This document shows, piece after piece, positions 1-9,978 of a DNA stretch of 64,000 nt (positions are counted from its first letter, which is position 1; every line of letters starts with the position of its first letter). A program made the position numbers and the translations under genes. Under the pieces are notes generated by a model. That model saw nothing but the letters and a program-made list of their open reading frames with translations. It did no database searches and was not told the origin of the DNA. This stretch comes from Clavaria fumosa (Eukaryota; Basidiomycota; Agaricomycetes; Agaricales; Clavariaceae): contig OX637794.1 of NCBI GenBank assembly GCA_951802425.1, positions 310,001 to 374,000 on the forward strand. Direction: 5' to 3'.

Positions 1-1
1 A

Positions 2-1999
2 GGGAAAGTCCCGTGGAGATGGGAGGAGGAGGAGGAGGAAGCAGCCTTCCAAGATCTCTGCCTGGCACTAGTATCAGCCCCGGTCTTGGCTCTACCACAA
101 GACAAAGGGAGATGGAAGGTAGAAACAGATGCGAGCAACTTGGCGACTGGAGGAGTTCTCTCACAGCAGCAGGTGGATGGGACTTGGAGAGTTGTAGACT
201 ACATCTCCAAAGCCCTCACTGCAGCTGAGAAGAATTACGATGTGTACGACAAGGAGTTCCTGGCTGTAATCTGGGCACTACGCGAGTGGCAGGCTTACCT
301 GATTGGGGTGGAAGAGACTATCGAAATCTGGACGGACCATGCTAACCTCCAGTACTTCCGGAAGCCCCAGAAGTTGAAACCGAGGCAGGTCCGTTGGGTT
401 GGAGAGCTCCAGTGCTTTGACTTCGAGATCAAGTACCGTACTGGGAAGTCAAACACGAAAGCGGATGCACTCTCACGGAGGCCAGACTATGGAGAGATGG
501 TGGAGGAGGATGCACCAGTACAGGTCTTCCCAGAGGCTGAGACCTGCACATCGTTCACATCGGAGATGGAGACGCTACTCCAGAAAAACAGTGCGGTATA
601 TGTGCAGAAGCCGGAGGAGCTTGATGATGAGTGGACGAGAGATCGGATGGGACTCTGGCGGAAGGCAGAAATCACTTGGGTGCCCCCAGAAGCACGTGAG
701 GCAGTGCTCACCTTTGAGCATGACCTCCCCATCGCAGGACACCCTGGTCCACGGAAACTGAGGGTGGCTCTGCTGAGGTCCTATTGGTGGGTGGGCATGG
801 TGAAGGATTCCAATCGGTATGCAGGTGGATGTGAGACATGCCAACGAATCAAGCCTGATCGTACCAGGCGCGCCGCTCCACTCCATCTGCACCCTGTCCC
901 TGAGAGCCCCTGGGCAGTCATCTCTTGGGACATTGTTGGACCTTTCCCCCTCTCACGTGGTCACAATGCGATCCTTGTCATTGTCGACAAGTTTACAAAA
1001 CGAACTCTCATCGAAGCTATTGGCCTTGACCTCACGGGACTTGGTGCTGCTCGGATCCTTCGAGACCGGGTCTTCCGCGACCATGGAGTCCCGCAGAAAG
1101 TTGTGAGTGACCGGGGAACCCAATTTGTGTCCAGATTCATGAGGGAGTTTTATGGGATGATTGGAGTTAAGGCGAACCCGAGCACTGCCTTCCACCCACA
1201 AACAGATGGACAGACAGAGCGGGTCAATCAGGAGGTTGAAGTGTATCTCCGGGCCTATGTTGACCATCTGCAGGATGATTGGGCAGAGTGGCTATCCACA
1301 GCCGAATTCGCGCTCAATAACCGTGAGCACTCAGCCACTGGATTCACACCTTTCTATCTGGAGTATGGCCGGCACCCTTGGAATGGTGGTATCCGGCCGC
1401 CCTCTGAAGTGAACCCTGCAGCAGACGAGTGGATGGCCAAGCTCACGGAATCCCGAAGAGCAGCCAGGGATGCAATGGGGAAGGCGGCAGATGCGATGAA
1501 GGCTAGCTATGATAAAGGAAAGCGCCCGAGTCGTGAATACTCAAAGGGGGACTTAGTCTGGCTGGATACCCGGAACCTGAAAATGGATCGACCATCCAAG
1601 AAGCTTGACAACAAGCGGGCTGGACCCTTCACCATCGAAGAGAAGGTTGGACCAGCAGCATACCGACTCAAGCTCCCCCGAGCATGGCGCATTCACCGGG
1701 TTTTCAATGAGTTGCTACTCACCCCGTATATTGCTCCCTCTTTCCCTTCCCAGAACTTGCCTCCACCCCCACCCCCCACGATTGACGATGACCACTTGGA
1801 GTATGAGGTGGAGGAAATTCTTGATGTCAAGAAGGTTGGACGGGGAGTGAAGTATTTGGTGAAGTGGTTAGGATACCCTGCAGAGGAGAACACCTGGGAA
1901 CCTCGTCGCAACCTCACTAACGTTGCACTGTTGCTCCGGGACTTCTTCCAGCAATACCCTGACAAGGCGAAGTTGGCAGGTCGAGACGCCCAGCCTTAA
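2..1999 (+). CDS. Ty3 pol polyprotein, C-terminal part: RNase H, integrase, chromodomain (5' partial)
   Basis: The frame is open from the first bases of the window, so this is a 5'-truncated polyprotein. Domains in order are: RNase H (DASNLATGG near its start); the integrase zinc finger with H..H..C..C ending CETCQR; the integrase core; and a C-terminal chromodomain (about residues 570-625 counted from the internal Met at 86) with the aromatic residues of YLVKWLGY and NTWEP. The integrase triad by that count is D282, D342 and E378, with exactly 35 residues between the last two (the D,D35E signature). The enzyme set degrades the RNA strand, inserts cDNA and tethers the complex to chromatin. 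No stop or frameshift is seen, unlike the minus-strand relatives, so this copy may be recent. The Met at 86 is internal and not a start. Confidence 0.93.
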   Translation, partial: GKVPWRWEEEEEEAAFQDLCLALVSAPVLALPQDKGRWKVETDASNLATGGVLSQQQVDGTWRVVDYISKALTAAEKNYDVYDKEFLAVIWALREWQAYLIGVEETIEIWTDHANLQYFRKPQKLKPRQVRWVGELQCFDFEIKYRTGKSNTKADALSRRPDYGEMVEEDAPVQVFPEAETCTSFTSEMETLLQKNSAVYVQKPEELDDEWTRDRMGLWRKAEITWVPPEAREAVLTFEHDLPIAGHPGPRKLRVALLRSYWWVGMVKDSNRYAGGCETCQRIKPDRTRRAAPLHLHPVPESPWAVISWDIVGPFPLSRGHNAILVIVDKFTKRTLIEAIGLDLTGLGAARILRDRVFRDHGVPQKVVSDRGTQFVSRFMREFYGMIGVKANPSTAFHPQTDGQTERVNQEVEVYLRAYVDHLQDDWAEWLSTAEFALNNREHSATGFTPFYLEYGRHPWNGGIRPPSEVNPAADEWMAKLTESRRAARDAMGKAADAMKASYDKGKRPSREYSKGDLVWLDTRNLKMDRPSKKLDNKRAGPFTIEEKVGPAAYRLKLPRAWRIHRVFNELLLTPYIAPSFPSQNLPPPPPPTIDDDHLEYEVEEILDVKKVGRGVKYLVKWLGYPAEENTWEPRRNLTNVALLLRDFFQQYPDKAKLAGRDAQP

Positions 2000-2010
2000 G
2001 AGGGGGGTGA

Positions 2011-2307
2011 TGTCAGGATCGCTTACATAAGCAGGTTGGAAAGGCCAAGAAAGGATCGCAAAAGAGTTGCGGGAAGTTTGCGGACGAGTCACGTGACCCG
2101 AACGGGTGGTGGCTTACATAATGGGAAAATCACGTGACCCGGGCCTGGACGCATCACGTGACGCACGGGGTCCGAGCGTGGGAACGCCGGCAACTCCCGA
2201 ACCTCTCGCTATATATACTATGTCGCTTTCTTACTTGTACCCTTATGTTAGTATCGTCATCATCGACCTTACGTTAAGTTGTGTGAACCGTGAGACTAAG
2301 TCTGACA
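2011..2307 (+). repeat. 3' LTR of the plus-strand Ty3 element
   Basis: The LTR starts TGTCAGGATC directly after the purine tract and ends AGTCTGACA, giving canonical TG...CA ends and 297 bp. The boundaries were set by comparison with the minus-strand relatives (28994-29283, 33277-33562, 38594-38884, 39929-40219). It contains three CACGTG boxes and a TATATATA at 2210-2217. Confidence 0.9.
2090..2217 (+). promoter_or_regulatory. LTR promoter: three CACGTG boxes and a TATA box
   Basis: CACGTG palindromes lie at 2090-2095, 2131-2136 and 2155-2160, each within TCACGTGA. TATATATA follows at 2210-2217, and the likely transcript start lies about 35-45 bases further on. CACGTG is the classic binding site of bHLH factors of the Cbf1/USF type. 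In the decayed minus-strand LTRs two of the three sites mostly read CATGTG, which is CpG decay of the same motif. Function is inferred. Confidence 0.55.
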
Positions 2308-2789
2308 GATGTGCACCTGCACACTGTCTTTGTGATCATTTTTCAGGTCTTATTACTGTATTTCATGAAGAATTACACTTGGGAGAGCGTATGCAAGATT
2401 CAACTACCCAAAGCTTTGTTTTTCTTTGTTTTCACGCCCGCGCCCTAAGTTCTGCAAACCACTGTAAGTTTCCTTGTTTAAACAACATATCATCCTTACA
2501 CCGTGGGAATAAAATTTGGCTGGAAACGAAATGATTTCGCGGCAGCCGATCTGGCCCTTAAGGTCACAACTAGTGCTTACTAAGAAAGAGATGGGAATGA
2601 GGGCAAGTGTACATGCACACTACCACCATTCCCACCTCGGCAGTTTATCATTTCAGGTTGAGCAAGCTTCCTGCTGTCTCAATATGGCTCGCTCGCTATC
2701 GAAGTCGCTTGCTGTTTGACCGATACCTCTAGAATGTGTAAAGCGCAATGTGCACTGCGTGTTTGCATCGTAAATCCAGATGAGCAATG
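2308..2789. other. Unannotated spacer
   Basis: The stretch between the Ty3 LTR and the minisatellite holds only short overlapping reading frames. I recognise no protein, RNA or repeat family in it. Confidence 0.5.
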
Positions 2790-4243
2790 CCGTTCAACTT
2801 GTCATTCGTCGTCGCCTACCTGCTGCGGCGGGGCGTCGTTGTTCATCGTGCTTACCGCCGTGCCTTCCTCGGCTGCAGTTGCCTGTAGCTGGCACTATCA
2901 TCTTCAACCGTCGCCTGCTGCCAATGGGGGGGGGCCGTTGCCGCCCATCGGAACCGGCTGCCGGTGCTATTGTCGTCCGCCATCGCTTGCTGCTGGCGCC
3001 ATATCCGTCCGCGCCGTCGTCGCTGGCCATCGTCCGCGCCGTCGTCACTGGCCATCGTCCGCGCCGTCGTCGCTGGCCATCGCCCGCTGCTGTCGTCTGC
3101 GGTTGCCTACCGCTGCTGACGCTGGAGTCTCCCGCCGTCGCCTTCCTGCTGCTGATGCTGGCGTTTCCCGCCGCCGCATTCCTGCTGCTCACACCATCGC
3201 CCTCCGCCATCACCTCGCTGCTGGCAATGTCACCTGCTTATCACTGGCTTCATCGTTCCCTACCGCCGCCTGCCTGCTGCTGGCACCGTCGTCCTGCGCC
3301 GTCGCCTGCCTGCTGCTGGCGCCTTCGCCCTCTGCCATCGCCTTTCTGTTGCTGGTGCTGCCGCACTTCGCCATCATCGGCCGGCTGCCTGCAACGCTAC
3401 CTGCCTGTCACTGGCGTTGTCATCCCCCGCCGCCACCCGCTTATTGCCGGCATCATCATCCTCCGCCATTTCCTGCTTGTTACTAGTGTCGTCATCATCC
3501 GCCGCCACCCGCTTGTTGCTGGCATCATCAATCTCTGTCAGTGCCTGCCTGCTGCTGGGGCCGTTGCCCTCCACCATCGCCGGGTCTGTTTCTGGTGCTG
3601 CCGTTACCTGCTTGCTGCTGGCGCCGTCACCCTCTGCCACGGCCCACTCATTGCTAGCGCCGTTGTCCTCCTCTGTCACCTGCGCGCGCTGGTGCCGCCT
3701 TTCTCCTCTGTAGACTACCCGCCGCTGGCGTCATTGTCTTTCGCGTTCATCTGCTCGCTGCTAGCACTGTCATCCTCCGCCGTCCTGTTGCCATCGCCAT
3801 TGCCGTTCGCTATCACCTGTTCGCTGCTGGCGACGTTGTGCTCCACCAGTGCCTTTCTGCGCCTGGCGCCGTCATCTTCTGCCATCGCCTGCCGGTCACT
3901 GGCAATGCCACCTGCTCGTTGCCGGCGTCGTTGTCCTCCACCACCTTGCTTATTGCTGGCATCTTTGTCCTCTGCCATCATCCACCCGCTGCTGGCGTCG
4001 CTGCCCTCCGCCATTGCCTGCTCGCTGCTGGCGCCGCTGCCCTCCGCCATTGCCTGCTCTCTGTTGGCGACATTGCCTCCGCTAGCGGCGTTGTCCAAGT
4101 CCCCTGCTATCACCTGTTCACTGCTGGTGCTGTTGTTCTCTGCTGTAGCCTGCACACTGCTGGCGTCGTCGTCCTCTGCTTTCATCTGCTTGCTGCTAGT
4201 GTCGTTGCCCTCTACCGTTGCTTACCTGCTGCCGGAGGCCTGA
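2790..4243 (+). repeat. Decayed GC-rich minisatellite, about 36-bp period
   Basis: Imperfect tandem units of the type GCTGCTGGCGCCGTC followed by TCCGCCATCGCCTGC recur through the block. Two adjacent units near 3990-4061 match almost exactly at a 36-bp spacing. Because the period is a multiple of three, several frames stay open on both strands. The longest (2780-4243) would give repeated 12-residue Leu/Ala/Ser/Pro units. No conserved domain or plausible start context is visible, so I treat it as a repeat and not a gene. Confidence 0.7.
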
Positions 4244-4737
4244 GTGCCCTGTCGGAGAGAGGTTTTGGGTACATAGCCAAAATTATGTGGAGGGGGTGCG
4301 GGCCGTTGTGCTTAACATAGCTGTGGTCAGCTATGCCGCTACCTCTTCTGCCACACCAAACCTTGTTGGCCCACTGTCATGAGGGTTCCGAACAAGGTCT
4401 GGTATAGTGGCAGAGCATTGTGCCTGCCTGCTCAATGTCCATACAGAGGCAGTCCGGAGCTGTTAAAATGCCCGGTGTCAGGTTGCACTGTGCAATGCTG
4501 GCCGGGCATCATCTGCGTAGGTGTCTATTGCCTGAGAGTGTGTGTGCTGTGTCACACCTCTTGTCGTGCAAGACTCCGTTTGCCTACCTGCTGTGGGTGA
4601 TCGGAGGGAGGCAAGGTATTGCGGTATGTAGTCCTTCGTGTCCTGCTGTCTTTTCCACTCCAGACCTCACGATATGTGGGCGTCCGAAGCGAGAACCTCG
4701 CATGAGCAGCAAAGGGAACGACGTGAATGGTAAGGCA
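4244..4737. other. Pre-insertion flank, left half (no gene recognised)
   Basis: This is host or older-repeat sequence that was contiguous with 27117 onward before the copia element at 4743-27111 inserted. It holds only short frames and nothing recognisable. Confidence 0.5.
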
Positions 4738-4742
4738 TCTTC

Positions 4743-4971
4743 TGTTAGAAACTAGGGTAACTTTGTTAACTCAGTCGAATTTAAGACTGTGGACATTTAG
4801 TACTACCTAGGGTAACTTCGTTCTGTCCTAGGTTATCAGAAAATGTCTAACAATGAGTGAAAAACAAGATTACTCACAACTCAGTTGAATTTAAGACTGA
4901 GTTGTGGCACTGTCTGGTGCCTTTCCAAATACGTCTTGTGATTATGTAAGCTGGCCGGGTGATTACCAACA
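4743..4971 (-). repeat. 3' LTR of the old copia element
   Basis: The LTR is 229 bp. On the plus strand it runs from TGTTAGAAAC to ATTACCAACA, and it follows TCTTC at 4738-4742. It is uninterrupted and so serves as the reference that proves the split 5' LTR (9887-9978 plus 26973-27111). Confidence 0.9.
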
Positions 4972-5700
4972 CTCCCTCTCAAACGGGCAGGAGCGCGAGT
5001 TCCCGAACAAAAATCTTGAATGCGGGGCACAGAAGCGGCTTCGTAAAGCCGTCGGCAACATTCTCCCCTGTCAGCACATATTCCACACCTATTGTTCCTT
5101 GCTCAACTGCCTCGCGAATGAAATGATGCCGGATATCGATGTGTTTGGTGCGTGTGTGGAATTTGTTATTCTTTGTTATCGCGATCGTTGACATGTTGTC
5201 AAGCCATAGCCTTGTTGGCCCTGGTTCGTTAGCTCCCACTTCTGCAAGAAAGCTCCTCAACCAAAAGATCTCCCTCGCTGCCGTCGCAGCTGCAATGTAC
5301 TCCGCTTCGGTACTTGATTGTGCCACCAAGGTCTGCTTCTTCGAGGACCAGCTAACCACGCCATGGCCGATTCGCGCAACAAAGCCCGATATCAAGTGCC
5401 GATCGGGCTGGGATGCCCAGTCGGCGTCAGAGAACACTTCCGGCATTGACCCGGGTCCTCCCAGCGTGAGCCATAGGTTCTTAGTCGTGTTCAGGTAACT
5501 TATCAACCGTTTCATAGCCTCCCAGTGGGCATGTGCTGGGTTCATCGTGAACTGGGACAATATGCCGATTGCCAATTGGACATCTGGGCGGGTGATGACG
5601 GCTGGCCAGAGCACGCCACCACACGCCTCTTGATAGGGTGCATCAATAGGTTCGGCAGGACACTGATCCTTCAACAGGACCGCGCCAGGGTCCATGGGGA
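4972..5700 (-). pseudogene. Old copia RNase H segment (severed 3' end of pol)
   Basis: The minus-strand frame 5700-4979 encodes the copia-type RNase H C-terminus: SDADWAS, QSSTEAEYIAAA, DNMSTIAI, TKHIDIRHHFIREA and ending FVRELALLPV. It is closely related to the end of the intact element at 10906-15063. The frame is cut at 5700 by DNA-element copy A. Its missing upstream part is not next door but at 15308-18053 on the opposite strand: the sequence at 18053 ends GTGCACATC and this fragment resumes with TCCCCATGG, matching the intact relative apart from a 2-bp duplication. No stop is visible within the fragment. Confidence 0.9.
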
Positions 5701-6287
5701 CATCAGGAAAAACCTCTTTTCCTAAATTATAATAATAAGCACAGATTATTTAAGATGTGCAAAATTATTTCTAATTCTTGTAATTAGAAAGAATGTTAAG
5801 TAATTATATGAGATGTGAGGTAATTAGTTGTAGTTTATCACATTTATCACTTGATTAAATCTAATTATTAAGATATTGCCTCACATTAGCTCACATTATC
5901 TTAAACAAACACAATTATGTGAAGGTAATCTTCCATTAGCTATTGTAGTCCTAATTATACTAATTTACATCATTGAAACATAATTATGTCCTTATTATCT
6001 CTTTTATCTCATATGTGACTGGAGTTCCTATGCACCACTGACAGCCACATGAATCCCAGTCACATAAACAAACTAGGCTAATACTTACAGTAGACTGTGG
6101 CAGTGCTATGTAGTTCTATATAGACTCATAGAAGGCATAGATGACTTCCTGCCTGCCACTACCACCACCACCACTCCTCCCTTCCCCCACACACTAACTG
6201 CTGCAAACTAATGGCCTAAGTCCCCACTGTCAGTCTGTGACTACAGTTGGGGGCCTGGGCCATTGCTGCCACATCATGCTGCTGAAA

Positions 6288-7190
6288 AAGGGTAAGACAA
6301 CACAACAAAGAATGATGGTGTGATTAAATGAGGGGGTATGTGGCAGTACAATACAAATGTGCAAGGTAGCAAATTAGGTAATCTATATAAAATACATACA
6401 GATCAAGCTTGAATTCCAACACATCTCCCCAGGCAAAGATCTGTACATCTCCTGAAGCTTACTAGGACTCACAGATTTCATCCAAGATTGCAACATTAGT
6501 GAGGAAGCAGGGACAGCAGTTGTGGAGGTGGTGGTAATTGTAAAATTGGTTTGTTTCAGTGCACAGCTTCATTCAACTTAGTTTTGATTCAAGTACACAG
6601 TCAATGATGTGACCTTGACAGATGACTTTTGGTTCAATTCAGTAGATGAACCCTCAGCAGATGGCTTTTGGTTTGATTTGATTGGTGTGCCCTTGGTGGG
6701 TAGAGTCTCAGTGCCCTCAACAACATCTCAGAAATTTTTCTTCAATTTCAAACATTTCTCCCATAATAAAACAAGTGGATTCAGCCCCACAAAGGTAACA
6801 GACAATGAGTGGTGGGTTTTGGCCCCACAAGGCAAGTGGCAATAATGACAATAGTGAGATTCAGCCCTCACAAGGTGAATGATGATGGTGAGAATGGTGA
6901 GAATTAGCCCTTGTGATAATATGGCCCTTTTAAGGCAAACAATGATTGGTCTTTGGCTCCCAGATGGCCAAATTGATACAGGCAGACTTTGGCCTCTGTA
7001 GGCAGTGCAGTTTTTGGCTATGTCCAACCATAGGGTCATGTGTTTGAAGGAAAAAGGATAAGATGACATAATAAGGAATAACAGTGCAATTAAAGGAGGG
7101 GGTATGCAATGGTATGATACAAACATGCAAGATAGCAAAATTAGGTAATCTATATATATGTAAAATACATACAGATCAAGTTTGAATTCC
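6288..7190 (-). repeat. Diverged direct repeats inside copy A, possible remnant of a small LTR element
   Basis: About 135-bp segments at 6288-6417 and 7048-7190 share AGGGGGTATG, TAGGTAATCTATA, AAATACATACAGATCAAG and GAATTCCAACACA. Read on the minus strand, each begins TGTTGGAATTCAA, a typical copia LTR start. The right-hand neighbour of the first copy reads GGGGAGA on the minus strand, like a purine tract. The 620 bp between them have no pol. A small internally deleted LTR element captured by the DNA transposon is one explanation. The same structure is in copy B. Confidence 0.4.
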
Positions 7191-7224
7191 AACACACTGC
7201 ACACCATCTGTGACTGCAGTGGGG

Positions 7225-7612
7225 GGCTGGTGATCATTATCATCCAGCATTCATCATCCATCATCATCAACAGTTGTTGTCATCTGTCATCTCCCACTTT
7301 TGTTGTTGTGTCATTATTGCCTGTCATCATTGTCTGTCACCATTGTCTGTCTTTGTCATCCATTGTCATCATCTGTTGTCATTGTCCATTATCCACTGCC
7401 CACTGTCATTGTCATCATTGTCTGCTATTGTCATTGTCATCATCATCCATTGTTGTCATTGTCATTGCCAACTGCTGTCACATTGTCTGCCATCATCATC
7501 ATCATCATCATCTGCTGTCATTGTTGTTGCCTGCTGCCATCATTGTCATCCATTGTCATCATTATCATGATCCATCATTGTCATCATCATCATCCACTGC
7601 CATTACCATCAT
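7225..7612 (+). repeat. CAT/TGTCATTG-rich degenerate simple repeat
   Basis: Runs of CATCATCATC and repeated CATTGTCATC, TGTCTGTC and CATTGTCATTG words fill this stretch. The overlapping frames are His/Cys/Ser/Ile-rich shadows with no domain. It is mirrored in copy B at about 25080-25470. Confidence 0.7.
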
Positions 7613-8519
7613 GTTCCAGAGCTTAATAAAACTGAGGACACTGGGGTCTTTGAACACATTTGGGAAGCAACCTCAGTATCCTATACTGCTTCCCCAGCAT
7701 CAGCTCAAGATGCCTAAGCATCCCACTATCAGAGCACTGAAAATTGAAAGAATTATGGGGCAACCTACTTTCAGGAAGCATCACCCTTGCCTCACTCACC
7801 CTGGCAACCCTCAGGATGCCATACCCAGCCCTCACACCCAATACTCACCCTCACTCACCCTCACCCATCCTCACCCCTGACTTTCACCCAAAAACATTAT
7901 TAAAAGAGAGGGACTGTGAGAACTGAATGCTGACAAATAAATTTGTGTAATCTTCACTCAAAAAGGAAAAAATGACTCATAGCTCAACAACCACTCATCA
8001 GAATCACTTGAAATTTGATAGCCATGTACACCTCTATAAGGGGACCCTACATGAATATCCTCACTATTTTATCTATTTCACTGTTGCCAGGGGAGCCATT
8101 TCACTTTTGCCCAATTTTACAGTCTGCATCATGCCCAAGCATGACAGTGGTGAAGGATCTCAACAACCACTTCATAGATCTTCCTGAAATTTTGATATGA
8201 TATAGACACCTATTCGTATGGCTTGTATTAATATCTTCATGATTATTACAGATTTATTGAGAGTGCAGGAGCAAATCTGTGTTGTGGGTATTTCAAACTC
8301 AGTTACAACGCAGTCACCATCACGTGTTGTGTTGAACTTGACGTCGCGTTGCACTCCTCTGCTCCCTCCTCTCTTGCCCCCTCCTCTCACCCTGATCCTT
8401 GGCAGCTTCCACAATGCTCATCTCAATGTCAATCTTGAGCCCTTTTTTATCGGCTCAGAGGGGCTGTCTGGAACAGGCTTATGCCGAATTTGACATATGC
8501 TTTTTTTTTTCTCACATCG

Positions 8520-9320
8520 TCGTCACCACCTCTTCCTCTCTACCTTGCTGCCTCGCTGCTTGCTGCCCTCCCCTTGCCACCGCCTCCCTTGTGCCTCTGC
8601 TGCCTTGCCCTCTTGCCCCACTGTGCTGCTTTGTTGTTGCCTTGTCACCGCCCACTGCCCCGCACACAGCAATTTTGCCGCCTCCTCTGGCCTGCCACCC
8701 TGCTGCCTACCCCGCTGCCCCGTCGCCTCACTGGCCCGCTGCTCCGCCGCCCCACTGGCCCCGCCCTGCCGCCCCCACTCCGCCCCGTTGCCACGCTGCC
8801 CCCGCGCCACCCCATTGCCCTGCCGCCCCCACGCCGCCTCGTTGTCCTGCCGCCCCCGCGCCGCCCCGTTGCCCTGCCCGTTGCCCTGCCCCACCGCCAT
8901 TCCACCCTGCCGCCCCGCCGCCCTGTTGCCCTGTTGCCCCACCACCCTGCCACGCTGCCACGCTGCCGCCTCGCCATCCCGCTGCCCCGCCGCTCCACTG
9001 GCCCGCCGCCCCACTGGCCCACCACCCTGCCACCCCCGCCCCGCCCCGTTGCCTTGCCGCCCCTGCGCCGTCTCGTTGCCCTGCCCCACCACCATGCCAC
9101 CCTGCCGCCCCACCGCCCTGCTGCCCCGCTTCCCCGCCGCTCCATTGCCCCGCTGCCCTGCTGCCCTGCCGACCCACTGCCCCGCCGACCCGCCACACTG
9201 CTGCCGCCACCGCAACGTTGCCCTGCTCTGCTGCCCTGCTGCCCTTGCCCTGCCACCCTGCCACCCGGCCCCACTGCCCTGCCACCCTGTTGCTCTGCTG
9301 CCCCACTCCCCACCACCCTC
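8520..9320 (+). repeat. C-rich low-complexity block of the DNA element
   Basis: Near-tandem words such as GCCCCGCCGCCCTGTTGCCCTG repeat with many variants and almost no A. All three plus frames stay open as Pro/Cys/Leu/Ala-rich translations and the minus frames as Gly/Arg/Gln-rich ones. This marks compositional bias and not coding. Copy B carries the same block, split by the copia element at 18798-23573. Confidence 0.75.
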
Positions 9321-9446
9321 CCTCTGCCTCTGCCTCTGCCTCTGCCTCTGCCTCTGCCTCTGCCTCTGCCTCTGCCTCTGCCTCTGCCTCTGCCTCTGCC
9401 TCTGCCTCTGCCTCTGCCTCTGCCTCTGCCTCTGCCTCTGCCTCTG
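9321..9446 (+). repeat. CCTCTG hexamer microsatellite, 21 units
   Basis: This is a perfect array of CCTCTG from 9321 to 9446 (126 bp, 21 units). The counterpart in copy B (18494-18571, read as CAGAGG) has 13 units. The 8-unit difference accounts exactly for the whole length difference between the two copies. Confidence 0.92.
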
Positions 9447-9589
9447 CCCATCTTGTTGGACTCTTAGCTCTCTTCTTACATGACTGTAATTACTGTTGTG
9501 ATGCCTGTAGGCCCTTACTGTTATTACTGCTGCAATCTTATGATGTTTGATCAATTTCATATGGTGCTTGATATTTCTAATCACTGATA

Positions 9590-9765
9590 ATCATGACTAA
9601 TTTGGGATAATTTGGTGACAATTGGTGATAATCAGGGATAATTTAGTGATAATTGGTGATAAATCAGGGATAATTTAGTGATAATTGGTGATAATCAAGG
9701 ATAATTTAGTGATAATCCAGTGATAATTGGTGATAACTGGGGATAATTAGTGATAATTCACATTA
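9590..9765 (+). repeat. Subterminal repeats at the right end of the DNA element
   Basis: About six copies of the words GGTGATAATC, GGGATAATTT and AGTGATAATT alternate over 170 bp, close to the right inverted terminus. Clustered subterminal repeats are usually transposase-binding sites in DNA transposons. No such cluster is seen at the left end. Copy B has the same array at about 18180-18350. Confidence 0.6.
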
Positions 9766-9886
9766 TTATATGGACATTATCAAGGGACTGATCTGATTGT
9801 TAATAATTATGAGTCACAATAATTACCTCTAATTAGCACTTATTATCATTGATATTGCTAATTATGGAAGTAGGTTTTCCCTGATG

Positions 9887-9978
9887 AACCTAGGACAGAA
9901 CGAAGTTACCCTAGGTAGTACTAAATGTCCACAGTCTTAAATTCGACGGAGTTAACGAAGTTACCCTAGTTTCTAACA
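9887..9978 (+). repeat. Old copia 5' LTR, inner piece (92 bp)
   Basis: The piece runs from AACCTAGGACAG to TTTCTAACA and matches one end of the intact LTR 4743-4971. Its other part is 17 kb away at 26973-27111. Together, minus the 2-bp duplication TT, they give 92+139-2 = 229 bp, exactly the length of the intact LTR. Confidence 0.9.

Larger units (their letters stand above)
1..2307 (+). mobile_element. Ty3/gypsy chromovirus, 3' part (5' end outside window)
   Basis: This is the 3' end of a Ty3/gypsy LTR retrotransposon. It holds an uninterrupted pol reading frame (RNase H, integrase, chromodomain) to 1999, a purine tract ending at 2010, and a 297-bp LTR at 2011-2307 that begins TGTCAGG and ends CTGACA. 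It belongs to the same family as the two minus-strand copies at 28994-40219 and is the only copy with an unbroken visible pol. The gag, protease and most of the reverse transcriptase lie upstream of the window. The chromodomain places it among chromoviruses, whose chromodomain directs integration to marked chromatin. Confidence 0.93.
5701..9886 (+). mobile_element. DNA transposon-like element, copy A (4186 bp, non-autonomous, family not recognised)
   Basis: The ends are inverted repeats: CATCAGGAAAAACCT at the left and the complement of CATCAGGGAAAACCT at the right. There are no LTRs and no open frame resembling a transposase. The interior is mosaic: AT-rich left flank, two diverged direct repeats (about 6288-6417 and 7048-7190), a CAT-rich stretch, a C-rich low-complexity block, a CCTCTG array, and TGATAATT-rich subterminal repeats. 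Copy B at 18054-26972 is identical in length once its copia insertion and a 48-bp difference in the hexamer array are removed. After undoing the inversion the two insertions show 2-bp target duplications (TC and TT). The superfamily is unclear; TSD length argues against hAT (8 bp) and the sequence against Tc1/mariner (TA). Confidence 0.75.

Noticed and set aside
7496..7515. CRISPR-like or telomere-like array
   Set aside because: It is a CATCATCAT trinucleotide run with no spacers; the organism is eukaryotic and no TTAGGG array is present.
7182..7880. His/Cys/Ser/Ile-rich 232-codon frame and its mirror at 24793-25491
   Set aside because: It is a translation of CAT and TGTCATTG simple repeats inside a non-autonomous element.
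8399..9550. Long overlapping frames (up to 383 codons) in the C-rich block, repeated at 23534-24274
   Set aside because: All frames on both strands are open because of compositional bias; the translations are Pro/Cys/Leu or Gly/Arg/Gln strings without domains.
5701..9886. Helitron or hAT identity for the 4.2-kb element
   Set aside because: It has inverted ends and apparent 2-bp duplications. Helitrons lack both, and hAT elements make 8-bp duplications that are not seen.
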